DNA from: Scheffersomyces stipitis CBS 6054
Lineage: Eukaryota > Ascomycota > Pichiomycetes > Serinales > Debaryomycetaceae
NCBI RefSeq assembly: GCF_000209165.1
Contig: NC_009046.1
Coordinates: forward strand, 1,116,001 to 1,180,000
Length of the DNA: 64,000 nucleotides
Direction of reading: 5' to 3'
The position numbers and the translations under genes were made by a program. Below are positions 41,016 to 51,598 of the stretch, in pieces; positions within the stretch are counted from its first letter, which is position 1, and every line of letters starts with the position of its first letter. Below the pieces are notes generated by a model. That model was given only the letters and a program-made list of their open reading frames with translations. It made no database searches and was not told where the DNA came from.

Positions 41016-42578
41016 ATGACTGCAAATGTTGTCCCAGAGAAACACCAGTCGATATTCGACCGGATCTGGCTCGAAGTTGATAACGAAACGCATGGAGAAG
41101 TTACAGTAGAAGACTTGAATACACTAGTGAGCCACTTGGAATCGGTATTGGACCAACAGCCATCTCTTAATCATACGACTTCCAGTGGCATTTTTTCCAA
41201 CGATGCTTTGGTGAAAGCCCGAATAAACCAGTATAAAAATGCCATGGGCAGCTCCTCGACGATTTCTAAGAGCCAGGCGCTTGAGTATTTGAGTTCAGTC
41301 ATTGACGAGAGCGAGATCCTTGGCTTTCAGGATTTTTCTGGCTACAAGATCAATAATCCAAGCAAAACTAGTCTGGCTTTTGTAGATCTGCCAGAACATG
41401 TAGATAATTTCCATAACCTTTTGCATAAGCCATCAGGCAATATGAGGATGTTGGCTGGCTCCCCGTCCATCAGAAGTCAGAAATCGGAAGATACCGATAT
41501 TGACGATTACGACGAAACGGCATCGTTGATGGGAACTTCTCCTCATAAACAATATCATCATCGCTCTCCTTCTCTAGATGAAGCAGATCCCATTGGGTTA
41601 GAGAGTGCACCAGACAATTCGCCCCAGACGTTAATCAGAAAGTCGTTGGAAGACATGCAGAAATTCCACAGCACTATAAATGGCAACTTTGATCTGTTCT
41701 CCAAGCAGATTCTGGACTTGGAGGCTGAAAACGTCCATGATCTTGAGAACTTGTCTACTGTAAAAGATACAAACCACAGGGTACTTGAACAATTAGACAG
41801 TCTAAAATCTGAATTGAAGGAGATCAGCAACCAGATCGATACCCACAAACAATTGCAATGTACTCCTCCCGTGACACCAAAGAAATTGGTGATTCAAAGC
41901 AACTCGCCTTCTCCAAAAGTGAACATTACACTGACTGTGATGAACGAGAGGGACAGGGCTGTCTTTGAAAAACTTACCCATAAGTCGCATTCGTCTTTTA
42001 TATATCTGGGGTATGGTAAGAAGAGGGTACTATCTGACGGACAGCCGTCTAGCTCTAATGTAGGTGTAAGACTAGATTTCAAACATCCAATGGGCCATAG
42101 ACGTGCTGCTTCGGAAGTCCCTGAATCCCCACGCAAATTGCCATCAACTCCAAACAACAGAACTGTTGAAGCTGCAGCTGAAAAGGATTTGGAAGCTGCT
42201 TCCAACAAAAAAGATAGCATAAGGAGTATTACGAGCATTGAAAAAGAAAAAAGTACAATTCAAAAAGACACAATTATAATCCCTGATAGTGTTATCAGAC
42301 TGCAAACAATAACTCCAGAACAGGAAGAATATATTGAAGACCCAAAAATCTCTTCAAAGATAGAACAGAAAGTGCCTGAAAAAATTATCACTGAGTCAGC
42401 TCCAGAAACCATAGAAAATTCAGAATTAACTTCAATATCAACTTCCCGTATAGCGACTCAGGAAGAACTCTATTCTTCTCAGTCAACACAAACAGTTTCA
42501 TCTGAGACATCTAATCTCACATTATTTATACTCATCTTCAGTTTGCTTATTTTAATTCTCTCTCATTTATGGCAATAG
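41016..42578 (+). CDS. Tail-anchored coiled-coil protein, possibly Mps2-like
   Basis: 520 residues from the ATG at 41016; the frame is open back to 40980 but only from a TTG. A folded N-terminal region has IFDRIWLEVDNETHGEVTVEDL at about 13-34, where D-x-E-x-H-G-x-V-x3-D resembles an EF-hand loop. A Ser/Pro-rich linker with several SP sites and a coiled coil near 230-285 follow. A single C-terminal hydrophobic helix (about 501-519, LTLFILIFSLLILILSHLW) leaves almost no lumenal tail, so it is tail-anchored. The N-terminal pattern and layout recall yeast Mps2, a spindle pole body anchor, but the match is weak. It converges on CDC28. Confidence 0.7.
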   Translation: MTANVVPEKHQSIFDRIWLEVDNETHGEVTVEDLNTLVSHLESVLDQQPSLNHTTSSGIFSNDALVKARINQYKNAMGSSSTISKSQALEYLSSVIDESEILGFQDFSGYKINNPSKTSLAFVDLPEHVDNFHNLLHKPSGNMRMLAGSPSIRSQKSEDTDIDDYDETASLMGTSPHKQYHHRSPSLDEADPIGLESAPDNSPQTLIRKSLEDMQKFHSTINGNFDLFSKQILDLEAENVHDLENLSTVKDTNHRVLEQLDSLKSELKEISNQIDTHKQLQCTPPVTPKKLVIQSNSPSPKVNITLTVMNERDRAVFEKLTHKSHSSFIYLGYGKKRVLSDGQPSSSNVGVRLDFKHPMGHRRAASEVPESPRKLPSTPNNRTVEAAAEKDLEAASNKKDSIRSITSIEKEKSTIQKDTIIIPDSVIRLQTITPEQEEYIEDPKISSKIEQKVPEKIITESAPETIENSELTSISTSRIATQEELYSSQSTQTVSSETSNLTLFILIFSLLILILSHLWQ

Positions 42579-42675
42579 CCTCTACTAGCATACTGAAATA
42601 ATTTAACGCATAAAACTTAACGAGATGCACTAGTATTACCTAAAATGTAATTACCATAATCTATAGAAACAAAGA

Positions 42676-43608
42676 TTAACCCATGTTGACAGATCTAGGG
42701 AAGCTGTCGTAGTTGTCACCATCTTCTTCTTGGAAGTATGGATGGACCAAAGCACGCTTAGCACTGATTCTCCCGCTAGGGTCGTACACCAACATCTGCT
42801 CGAGCAAATCAACACCGTCGGCATCTAAAGTGGGAACAAATTCGGCCAAGTTCTTCTTGGACCACTTAGGGAACGTTGGCTTGAAGTCTGGCAAGTATGA
42901 CACATCAGGCCAGATTTCTTCGGTTGGTGTTCCCAAAATTCTGAAGATTCTGAAGATCTCGTCGATCTCAGAATCACCAGGAAAAAGGGGCTTTCTGTTA
43001 CACATTTCTGCGAAGATACAGCCTACAGACCACATATCTACACCGGTTGAATACTGCTTACCACCAAGTAAGATCTCTGGAGCTCTATACCATAAGGTGA
43101 CGACTTCGTGAGTGTACGCTCTCAAAGGTACACCAAAGGCACGGGCAAGCCCGAAATCAGCAAGTTTCAAGTTACCTTCCTTATTAATCAACAAGTTCTG
43201 AGGCTTCAAGTCTCTGTGCAAAACACGGTGACTGTGGCAATGTTTGATTCCTTTCACCAACTGGTTCATGAACCGTTTAACCATGTTGGCACCCAACCCA
43301 GCACCTTGTGGAATGGACTCCATGTACTTCTTCAAGTCCAAATCCAAGAACTCAAATACCAAATACAACTTGTGGGAGTCCGAGTGTATTATATCGTACA
43401 ATCTGACGATGTTTTCGTCTCTCATTTCCTTTAGAAGTGAGATTTCTCTTATAGCTGTAGATGGAACCCCTTCGTCTTCGGATTCTAGTCTGATCTTCTT
43501 TAATGCTACAACACGGTTGTTGTGTTTGGTGTCGAGAGCTTTGTATACCACCCCGTAGGTACCTTCACCGACCTTTTCCTGGCGCTGGAAGTCTGATAAC
43601 TCAACCAT
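42676..43608 (-). CDS. CDC28: Cyclin-dependent kinase Cdc28/Cdk1
   Basis: 310 residues. The Gly loop GEGTYG is at 14-19 with the inhibitory Tyr at 18. The cyclin-binding PSTAIRE helix is exact at 49-55. Catalytic Asp is at 133 (HRDLKPQN), DFG at 151-153 and the activating Thr at 166 in [15 protein letters not shown]. The exact PSTAIRE and the conserved region [21 protein letters not shown] identify Cdk1 rather than Pho85 or other CDKs. It is the master kinase of the cell cycle. The extra C-terminal tail [13 protein letters not shown] is slightly longer than in S. cerevisiae (298 residues). Confidence 0.97.
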   Translation of the reverse strand: MVELSDFQRQEKVGEGTYGVVYKALDTKHNNRVVALKKIRLESEDEGVPSTAIREISLLKEMRDENIVRLYDIIHSDSHKLYLVFEFLDLDLKKYMESIPQGAGLGANMVKRFMNQLVKGIKHCHSHRVLHRDLKPQNLLINKEGNLKLADFGLARAFGVPLRAYTHEVVTLWYRAPEILLGGKQYSTGVDMWSVGCIFAEMCNRKPLFPGDSEIDEIFRIFRILGTPTEEIWPDVSYLPDFKPTFPKWSKKNLAEFVPTLDADGVDLLEQMLVYDPSGRISAKRALVHPYFQEEDGDNYDSFPRSVNMG

Positions 43609-44437
43609 GATGTGAATATGTGTGATAGGAATGCAAAAAGAGTTAAGGATCCAAGTCTATATCAAACTGTTAGTATTTCATTTGATGTGGAAGATTTGAA
43701 AGCGGACAAGGTTGACCTTTAAAGAAATCAAGTGCTAATGCCTAAAGAGTTCTGTAATTTATATGTAGATCGAAGGAACCAATGCTCTCATGGTTGACAT
43801 GAATAGTATCCAGAATTAGATGCTATAGCAAATCTCAATAAATGCTCATATTGCTCATTCTGGTCGTGTAGGCTATCAAGCCGATTTTCAGACGACTATC
43901 ATATAATGGTAAACACTTATACTCCACTTCGCAACCTTTTCTCCTTGAAGTATATCTGGATCATTTGCCGATCCAGAAAATACAACAGTGCTCCAAACTC
44001 TACTTACCGTATGGGCCCGATCTGTGAAAAAAGTAGAAGCTTACAAAAGTGAAAAGCTCAGCTTGAGAATCAACAATAATAAAGATACGGCAGGTTCTGG
44101 AAGAAAAGGGCAAACATCCACTTGGCTATTAGACTTGTTTATTATGAAATTATAGTGTAGACATTCGCACGACATCGGGTTCGTCTAAATGGCTGCGACA
44201 TACGCGTCTTTGATGTCTGTGTGCAGTGCGGTCAAAAATAGAAGTCTGGAAAGAGCCCTTTCATACGATGAAGTTGCTACATTTATTTGTATAATATAAG
44301 TACAAAGCATTAACTTATGTTTCCAATAAGCTTTACAATAAATATTAATAATAAATAAATATACAGGCATAATTCTTTGAACGTAAAACTACACCTATAG
44401 TACATTTAAATGGCTCTTTATCCGCTGGGCCCCATTC
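43609..44437. other. CDC28 upstream region
   Basis: 829 bp between the CDC28 start and the SAT4 3' end. AT-rich with poly(T/A) tracts; no gene or strong motif recognised. Confidence 0.4.
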
Positions 44438-46507
44438 TTAACTTGAATGGCCCTCCCCAGCAGCACACACTTTGATCTCTCTACCCCATTCACTGTTCAA
44501 GATCTGTTTACCGGTGATTCTTCTTTCTGGCTTAGGATCCAAGATCGAGTAGATCACGTTACGGCATCTGGCTCTCTTCAAGCTTTCGATAGGCTCATAG
44601 CCTGAAGACTCTTTTCTTTTAACCAAATACTCTTCGAAGAACTCATCCTTGTCTGGATCAGCCAACTTCCACAATTGACGACCGGTTCTCATTGCCATGT
44701 AGATGACACCACATGCCCAGATATCCACGCATCTGGGGTCAAACGATTCCTGAGTGAACTCTTCTGGGGCAATGTATGGTGAGGAACCGCATATTCCTTC
44801 GCTGAGCTGGATCTCATTTTCCCAAGCTACACGGAAACACTCACCATTACCAAAGTCAGTGATCTTAATCACTCCGTTTTGGGTCAATAACAAATTTTCG
44901 GGTTTCAAGTCTCGGTGACAAACACCCATGTCGTGCATGTAGTTGACACCACGGATTATCTGCTTGAAGAAACAGTCGGCTTCGGCATACTCTAACTTAC
45001 CAGCCGCGATGATCAAAGTGTACAAATCTCCACCCGAGCAGAACTCCATCACTTCACAATAGTCTCCCTTTGCATCCTTCAACAAATCTAACGTGTCGAT
45101 GATGTTGAGATGCTTTAAAGAAGAGGAAATACAGAATTCAGACGTCAATCTTCGGTTATACTTCTTTTCGGACTCATTTGGTCTTCGTTTGAATTCCTTG
45201 ACGGCATACAACATCTCGCCGTCCCCACCACCGTTGGTTTCAGTTCCATTGAGCTTCTTGTGTGAGATTCTCACGACACCAAATGCTCCTCTACCTACAA
45301 CTTCCTGACAACGACCATATTTCTCGACAAAGGAACGGCAATCTCCCAAATTAGGAGAGTAGCCATTCTGTTGAACTACCTCACCAACTATCTCTCCAGC
45401 ACTTGTGTGGTAGGGAGAAGTATTGTTCTTTATGTGAGTTACAAGTCCTGCAAACAACGTAGGTGGCTTCTCTTTACCTGGAACAGGCGATGGAGCAGCA
45501 CCAGCGCCTTGTAAGATGTTAGGCACTGCACTTTTGGCTTCATCACGTAGCTTTTTGGCTCCAAGCAAATCCTTCAACATGTTGGACAACTTCTCCTGTC
45601 TCTTTGCTGAACGCAAGCTGTGCTCGTGATTGCCGTCTTGAAGCATTCTGAAACGAGGCTTCGCCACGGCAGGAGAAGACGAGGTCATCGACAAGTCTGT
45701 TGAAGATGCATTACTATTGTGGTTGTTATTGTTTTTAGTTGAGGCGGATCTTGAAATCGGTGCCACCTTCATGGCTCCCGGTGCAGATATGGTGTTGGCA
45801 TGCTTTCTCGGTACGTTTGTAGAAGAAGAACGTGAAACAGAGGGTGAAGTACGTCTGTTAACCAAAGGAGGTATTTGGCTATGCAAAGCAGTCGAAGTTG
45901 GCGAAAGCGAAAAGCCAGCATCTGGAGGTGTGAAGCTGGAGATGTTGTTCATTTTGTCTTTATCATTAGATTTATTAGTCGTGGCAGTCGTTACATTAGT
46001 GTTGGAGGTAGAGCTGAGGTTTAGTCTGTTCAAGTTGGTGTCGTTAATGCTGTGAGGCATGGGTTGAAGAATTTTGTTGATGTCAGGAGGCGGCAAGTTG
46101 ATCGTTACTGCTGTAGTACTAGAAGTAGAGTCTTTTTCGGAAGATATCAGTAAGGGTGACGTTGTTGTAGACGAGATGTTCGGATGGTTAACTGGCGTGT
46201 GAGAACTGGAAGATGCAAGTTTTGGTGACGAAGCTGAAGAATTGGTATTCTGCGTATGCTTAGCTTGGGTATGATTGTTATGGCTCTGACTGTTGTGATG
46301 GATTGTCGTCACATCGTCATTCTCTTGCTGTGCTAGTATCAAATCTTCGTCTTTCACCAATGGGGTCCACGATGGTGCGGCACCCAGTCCTGGAGCTAAT
46401 AGAACTTCAGTGTTAGACCCATTGGTCTCGTCTAGTTGGCTCAAGTTGGTAGCCAGAACACCAAAGAACTTACCGAGTTTCGAAAATGTCTTTTTCTTGT
46501 CTCCCAT
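44438..46507 (-). CDS. SAT4: Hal4/Sat4-family protein kinase
   Basis: 689 residues. The N-terminal ~360 residues are Ser/Thr/Asn-rich and disordered. The kinase domain occupies the C-terminal ~310: GRGAFGVV Gly loop, VKEFKRR with the catalytic Lys, [16 protein letters not shown] and SPYIAPEE. The insert after the DFG ([17 protein letters not shown]) and the C-terminal [13 protein letters not shown] are typical of the fungal Hal4/Hal5 group, which stabilises plasma-membrane nutrient and potassium transporters (Trk1). S. cerevisiae Sat4 is 603 residues. The closest paralogue Hal5 cannot be fully excluded, but the short C terminus favours Sat4. Confidence 0.85.
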   Translation of the reverse strand: MGDKKKTFSKLGKFFGVLATNLSQLDETNGSNTEVLLAPGLGAAPSWTPLVKDEDLILAQQENDDVTTIHHNSQSHNNHTQAKHTQNTNSSASSPKLASSSSHTPVNHPNISSTTTSPLLISSEKDSTSSTTAVTINLPPPDINKILQPMPHSINDTNLNRLNLSSTSNTNVTTATTNKSNDKDKMNNISSFTPPDAGFSLSPTSTALHSQIPPLVNRRTSPSVSRSSSTNVPRKHANTISAPGAMKVAPISRSASTKNNNNHNSNASSTDLSMTSSSPAVAKPRFRMLQDGNHEHSLRSAKRQEKLSNMLKDLLGAKKLRDEAKSAVPNILQGAGAAPSPVPGKEKPPTLFAGLVTHIKNNTSPYHTSAGEIVGEVVQQNGYSPNLGDCRSFVEKYGRCQEVVGRGAFGVVRISHKKLNGTETNGGGDGEMLYAVKEFKRRPNESEKKYNRRLTSEFCISSSLKHLNIIDTLDLLKDAKGDYCEVMEFCSGGDLYTLIIAAGKLEYAEADCFFKQIIRGVNYMHDMGVCHRDLKPENLLLTQNGVIKITDFGNGECFRVAWENEIQLSEGICGSSPYIAPEEFTQESFDPRCVDIWACGVIYMAMRTGRQLWKLADPDKDEFFEEYLVKRKESSGYEPIESLKRARCRNVIYSILDPKPERRITGKQILNSEWGREIKVCAAGEGHSS

Positions 46508-47116
46508 GTTTGGTTGTATGATGGTTTACTGTGTAAGTGTTGATATTGAGTAGATTTTATGTGACTTGAATGGTTTTGTCTGAATATGTTGGGCGTTCTA
46601 ATGTGAAATTTGGATGCTGTTTTACGGTGTGGCTGAATAATGCAGTTGATTCTTTTCACAATAAGATATCAATAAAGCGAATCCCAGATAATGAAAGACT
46701 CGATAGTTGTAGTTTCGAGATTTGACGTTTCAAGGACTCGATGGAATATTCAGTTTCGTAGATGAGATTTTACCTTAGGTCCTACAGTATCAAATAATGA
46801 TTCCAGCGAAACGGCTCAACTACGAAGAAGGCTTAACTATGAGGGGAGACACGCAAATCGTCTGCGAGCCGATGAGGGATTATTCGCACAAGATACGGCT
46901 GGCTCTGGCTTGTGGACACCAATGCTAGCAGAAACTAGGAGGAAATTGGTAGTCTTCTGGAAATATAATTTTAGGATACTGGGAATTAGCAGCTGGCAAA
47001 TAAGTGGAAAGGATCTTCTTTTATATTTTTTGCAAATTTTTGCTATGTTTTCTATGTTTTTTTTTGGCTGTGGCCTTTTTCTATGAGGGAAAAGATGCGA
47101 AATCTTCTCTGCCGGT

Positions 47117-47122
47117 CACGTG
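47117..47122. promoter_or_regulatory. CACGTG box in the SAT4 upstream region
   Basis: GGTCACGTGCGG, 610 bp before the SAT4 ATG. Confidence 0.4.
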
Positions 47123-49520
47123 CGGACCGACTTTTCTCTAGTCAAGCCAGGTGGCAGTGTACGAGATGTGCTAACTTGCTGGCAAGAAAGTTGCGTAACT
47201 AGGTCAAGATGTAACGTGGAAAGACGGGGGAAGTCACTGGAGATTGGTGGAAAAAATCTCGTTGATACGCTGAAAAATCCACCTGCTTCCCTTCAGTGCT
47301 ACAGAAAATGAGCTTCGTCTTGCTTATATATTTGCGGGCTTTCAGAGCATCTGCTTCGGTAAGAGCTCGAATTTCTGCCAGTTTCTACTTACTCTGATGT
47401 CCTAATCCATACACCCTATATCCTACATCTTGTCCAGCCTCCTACACTACAGAAGTCATTACTAACTTCAGACCAATTCTGCAATAGTTAACGAAAAATT
47501 TTCAGCTCCCTCTCCTGTACGAACTTTTATTCCAAGAATGACTATGGCCACTCTGGATAAGGATGACTCGAGTTTTTGGTTTCTGATAGAATATAATTTT
47601 AGTAGCAGGGATGGATTTTTTTCAGCCGTGGTTCAAGCTGGATCATGTTTGGCTCCTATTTTGGTTTCGTTTTCTTCGCTGATTTCTAACTGCCTCTCGC
47701 TATTTAGTCTTTCGGTCTACCCTGTACCAGTAGATGACCTCTGCAAGTATGCTATTAGTCACTCTATATTACTGAGTCACCCTATCCTTCTCAGTCACAG
47801 TACACTCCTATGAGTTTGAGGCAAAGTCCCAGTGGCACTTAGTTTCAAGTTTTTCTTGGGGTTCCGTCTTGTCCTATTTCAGAAATCCTTGTGCCATCTT
47901 TTAGATTTCTAGATTATGATATCATAGCTACAAAATTGAAACAGCCTCATAAAGCTTAGCGTTAAGAAGATGTAGTGCAAGTCATTCGTTTCGTAGTGCT
48001 GGCGAATTTTTGTTTGGCACTGCATTCTTCTTTCCGATAAGCTAATTGTTTCTCTATTGTCTTGCAAATGTGCAATTATAATTGATAAACAGCATAATAT
48101 TCTACTTTCTCCTCGGGCCAACAATTTGGCTTCACCTTTGTTGAACTCGCCCTAGTAATGTGTTGTGATTGCTTGGTTGTGTTGAGCACGACTGGTTTCT
48201 CTTGGTCAACTGGTAGTTGTTGGTCGTATTTACCGTAGCATGTGCATTGGTATCCCGATTCGGAAGAATTTCAATGTTTGCAGAACACAATTATCGTGTT
48301 TACGACTAACCTTGAAAAAGAACAAACAAACTCCCTTACTACATGGCGCTGTCAATACAATCACAAACCTTAGATTAGGCTGAGTCACTTATTGGTTTTT
48401 GTAAGAATTAATCCGATCTGGGTGTGCAAAGTATTCCCCGTCGTCAATTCTACTATTAATAAAATCTGACAAATCAAAAATTGCCAGCGTCATTTCTTCA
48501 AAAAGTTGCCCTCCACGCAAAGCATCTGTGTTGGAGTATCTTGATGTTTGTCTTAGCTCTCATATTAAATTTCACCTGCTAGAATAGGAAGGGTATTCCA
48601 TCGGAATCACCGTTTGTATGTTTCTTTATATGCCGTTCCTACCGGTTGCAAACCGGTTGGTTTCAGCCTTGCTTGTCTTCCGGAGAACTGGATATCTGCC
48701 ACAACACCACTTCAGTGGTGTATATATGGATTATGTAAACAATTTTGAATTGCAAAAAGGACCTATTTGTTGTGGAAAGATCTCTATTACACAATTCTCT
48801 ACCGTTGAACAGTGGATTTTGCATTTCGCATTTCACACTTCTATTTCCATAGTTTGAAGTTTTTTTCACATTCCAGCTAAGTTTCCCCATTTTTCGTGCC
48901 AATTCCTGTCGAAGTATTCAGCATTGTATTGGAAGTCATAGATACCGTAGAATAGAATGTAGGAACTAGAATTGTAATTCTATTGCCTGACAAGCGATTA
49001 ATGCCAATCGGAACCGAAACAGTTCCCTTCTGTACAAATAGTGAATATGTTTCTTGCGTCTTGTTGCATGCCTCTTCAGAGCGTTTTGAACCACCGTAAT
49101 TCACGGAAATGCAAGTAGCAAAACTAGTCTTGGCTACTGTAAACAGTTCTTCTTCCGACGACTATATGCGCTGCATATCCGTTTCTACGTTTTATTGGGG
49201 AATCCCATGTGGCTTCATGAGACAAACGACGTGGCTGCCTCTCGTCTAAGTACAACAGTCCATTGCCACTACAATAGCTGATGTTTTAGAAGGTCCCCAT
49301 CATGCACAAATATGTGGAGAATTTTCAGGGGCATTAGGGTTACACAGTATTGAAACGCTTGGATCGCTGTATTGGGCGAAAATCCCGAAATTAACTATGT
49401 GTGGCCAGGTAACTCCGAGTAATAATCATTTCAAATATGCATAGAACCTGGTTCTGTGAAGGAGTGCAGTAAAACATAATGTAGTTATACCCTTACAATC
49501 CTTGATTTGTGGAAATTGAG

Positions 49521-49528
49521 TATAAATA
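49521..49528 (+). promoter_or_regulatory. TATA box of the SDR gene
   Basis: TATAAATA 112-119 bp before the SDR ATG, a good distance for a yeast TATA element. Confidence 0.55.
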
Positions 49529-49570
49529 CAAATTGAAAGATACACTGTTCTACCTAAAAGTTGAATTTAT

Positions 49571-49609
49571 TCATCAATCGACCTCATCAATCGATCTCAT
49601 CAATTAACC
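49571..49609 (+). repeat. Three 13-bp tandem units in the SDR leader
   Basis: TCATCAATCGACC, TCATCAATCGATC and TCATCAATTAACC follow without gaps, ending 30 bp before the ATG and starting 43 bp past the TATA box, so they probably lie in the 5' leader or at the transcription start. Confidence 0.85.
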
Positions 49610-49639
49610 GATACTCAATTCCCCTCAACACAATTCAAA

Positions 49640-50413
49640 ATGGCTGGTAACTTCAAATCAGAAAAGGACATCTCTGGCAAGGTCGCTGTCATAACTGGTG
49701 GAACGACCAACTTGGGTGGTGAAACCGCTAAGGAATTGGCTTCGCTTGGTGTCAACTTGTTCTTGCACTACCGTTCGTCTTCTGAAGTAGCCAAGAAGTT
49801 CCAGGAAGAACTCAAGGCCAAGTACCCAAAGCTTCAAATTGAAATATACCAGGCCCCATTAAAGGCCGCTGCTGATTTGACTAAATTGTTTGAAGCTGCC
49901 AAAAAGGCATTCCCACAAGGTATTGACATTGCCATTAACAACATTGGTAAGGTTGTCAAGAAGCCTCTTGTTGAAGTCACAGAAGAAGAATTCGACGAAT
50001 TGGACCTTGTCAACCACAAGGTAGCCTTTTTCTTCTTGAAGGAAGCTGCCCTTAACTTGAACAACAATGGTAGAATTGTCACTATTGTCACATCCTTATT
50101 GGCTGCCTACACTCCATTCTACTCACCTTACCAAGGTACCAAGGCCCCAGTGGAATTCTACACCAAGGCATTGTCTAAGGAATTGGGTGAGAAGGGCATA
50201 ACCGTCAACAACGTTGCTCCTGGTCCAATGGACACGTCTTTCTTGCACACATCTGAAACGCCTGAAGCTGTCCAATATTTGGCCTCTGTAGGTCTTAACG
50301 GTAGATTAACTGAACTTCCTGACATCGTTCCAATTGTCAGATTCTTGGTTAGCGAGGGTGCCTGGATCACAGGTCAAACCATTTTCGCTTCCGGCGGTTT
50401 CACTGCTCGTTAA
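49640..50413 (+). CDS. Short-chain dehydrogenase/reductase, FabG-like
   Basis: 257 residues, classical SDR length. The cofactor loop is TGGTTNLG at 19-26 (an N-L-G variant of TGxxxGxG), and HYRSSS after strand 2 suggests NADPH. NNIG is at 100-103, with catalytic Asn near 125, Ser 152, Tyr 164 and Lys 168 (YQGTK). The C terminus ITGQTIFASGGFTAR is typical of FabG-type reductases. No targeting signal or membrane segment is seen, so it is probably cytosolic. Substrate unknown. Codon use is biased toward preferred codons, suggesting strong expression under some condition. The leader has a 13-bp repeat and TATA box. Confidence 0.88.
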   Translation: MAGNFKSEKDISGKVAVITGGTTNLGGETAKELASLGVNLFLHYRSSSEVAKKFQEELKAKYPKLQIEIYQAPLKAAADLTKLFEAAKKAFPQGIDIAINNIGKVVKKPLVEVTEEEFDELDLVNHKVAFFFLKEAALNLNNNGRIVTIVTSLLAAYTPFYSPYQGTKAPVEFYTKALSKELGEKGITVNNVAPGPMDTSFLHTSETPEAVQYLASVGLNGRLTELPDIVPIVRFLVSEGAWITGQTIFASGGFTAR

Positions 50414-50722
50414 TCGGAAGCTATAAGGATATCACTTTTAAGCAGTTTTTGAAGTTTATGTCGCTAATGTTGAATATATTTCTAGTAATCTCTTTTTGCA
50501 ATTGTAGTGTAGAGTTTGTCGCTACAGCTTCTTTGTGCATGGTGCATATATCCACACCTATTTAGGAAAGCACTGCATCACCATTTTTGCCATAAAACGG
50601 TTTGATCAAACCTCCAGCTATTTCCATACGGTATTTCGACGTTTGTATCCATATCTATGTCCTCCTCTATAGGCCAGCAATTTCATGAAAGTGCTGCTCA
50701 TTCGCTTAGATTTTTTTTGGAG
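50414..50722. other. Convergent spacer, SDR gene and unknown gene
   Basis: 309 bp between two stop codons; nothing recognised. Confidence 0.35.
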
Positions 50723-51316
50723 TTAAATTTCTACGTGGAAGTCGTTTATCGTGCATCTTAACACTACTAGCAGAAGCAACAGTTTCAATTTTATTTCAAA
50801 TTGTCTTATTGCTTCGTTATCTACCCTGAGGATAATCTTTTCTTTTAAATAGTTGAGAAGTTGGTCTTTCGAGATGAAGGCATATGGCGGAGGATGGTAT
50901 GTCTTTTCTTTTGTTTGATACATCAACCATAAACTGACACTGAAATTCTCGTCTCCGTATGTAAGAGAAAAGTCCAATTTACAGTCATACATCTTTTCTC
51001 CAGGATAAAAGTCTATTACCTCCGGCAAAGAGAAGTCTCTGTCTTCAAGAGAACTAGAAGTTATTCCAATTTCCTTCAAATAGAAGATAAGTTTTCGTGC
51101 AAGTTCCATGGTCAAACTACTTTGCTCATACTCGGAGGAGTCGTAGGCTCTCTCGAGTCGCGGCCAGTTCATGCTCTGGGTCTTCGAACCAGAATCGTCC
51201 GTGAAGAAAAATCCTCTAGTGAGTATGTTATCTCTGGCTTGGAGCTTAAATTCCTCTTTGTTTTGCTTTCTATTAATAGAGATATCTTGGTTGTAGGGAA
51301 CAGTGACAATTCTCAT
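50723..51316 (-). CDS. Hypothetical protein
   Basis: 197 residues from the ATG at 51316 (MRIVTVPYN); the frame reaches 51373 but only from a GTG. The composition is mixed and globular-looking with aromatic segments (RGFFFTDD, LDFSLTYGDENFSVSLWLMY) and a hydrophobic, Leu-rich stretch near the C terminus (KLKLLLLLVVLRC). No family recognised. The upstream gene on the same strand starts beyond 51.5 kb. The absence of low-complexity sequence and the length support it as a real gene, but it could be a fast-evolving orphan. Confidence 0.55.
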   Translation of the reverse strand: MRIVTVPYNQDISINRKQNKEEFKLQARDNILTRGFFFTDDSGSKTQSMNWPRLERAYDSSEYEQSSLTMELARKLIFYLKEIGITSSSLEDRDFSLPEVIDFYPGEKMYDCKLDFSLTYGDENFSVSLWLMYQTKEKTYHPPPYAFISKDQLLNYLKEKIILRVDNEAIRQFEIKLKLLLLLVVLRCTINDFHVEI

Positions 51317-51598
51317 TGTATATGGTGTGAAGAAAGTGAATATGCTGATAGAATTGCGAATTGTACGAATCACTTGAGTATATAAAATTACGTATATTTC
51401 CTTGGAACAAAAAGGTATAAAGTTACTTCTCCCTTATTCTGGACGTTAATGTGTCAATGTGATGTGTAGCTGCTTCAGAAAAAGAGATTCAGATATGTTC
51501 AAAAAGTGGCACAGATCTGAAACAATAATAGCTACAGTATCTACAAGAAATTTAAAGATTGACACACTAGAGTCGTTTTATCCTTATAATTCATTCTT

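Larger units (their letters stand above)
46508..49639. promoter_or_regulatory. 3.1 kb divergent region, SAT4 and SDR gene
   Basis: No convincing gene. Frames at 47538-47813 and 48618-48857 lack recognisable products. It holds a CACGTG at 47117-47122 and degenerate repeats of the GAGTCACNCTAT type near 47755-47800. The SDR-side core promoter has TATAAATA at 49521-49528, followed by a three-copy leader repeat. Confidence 0.55.
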
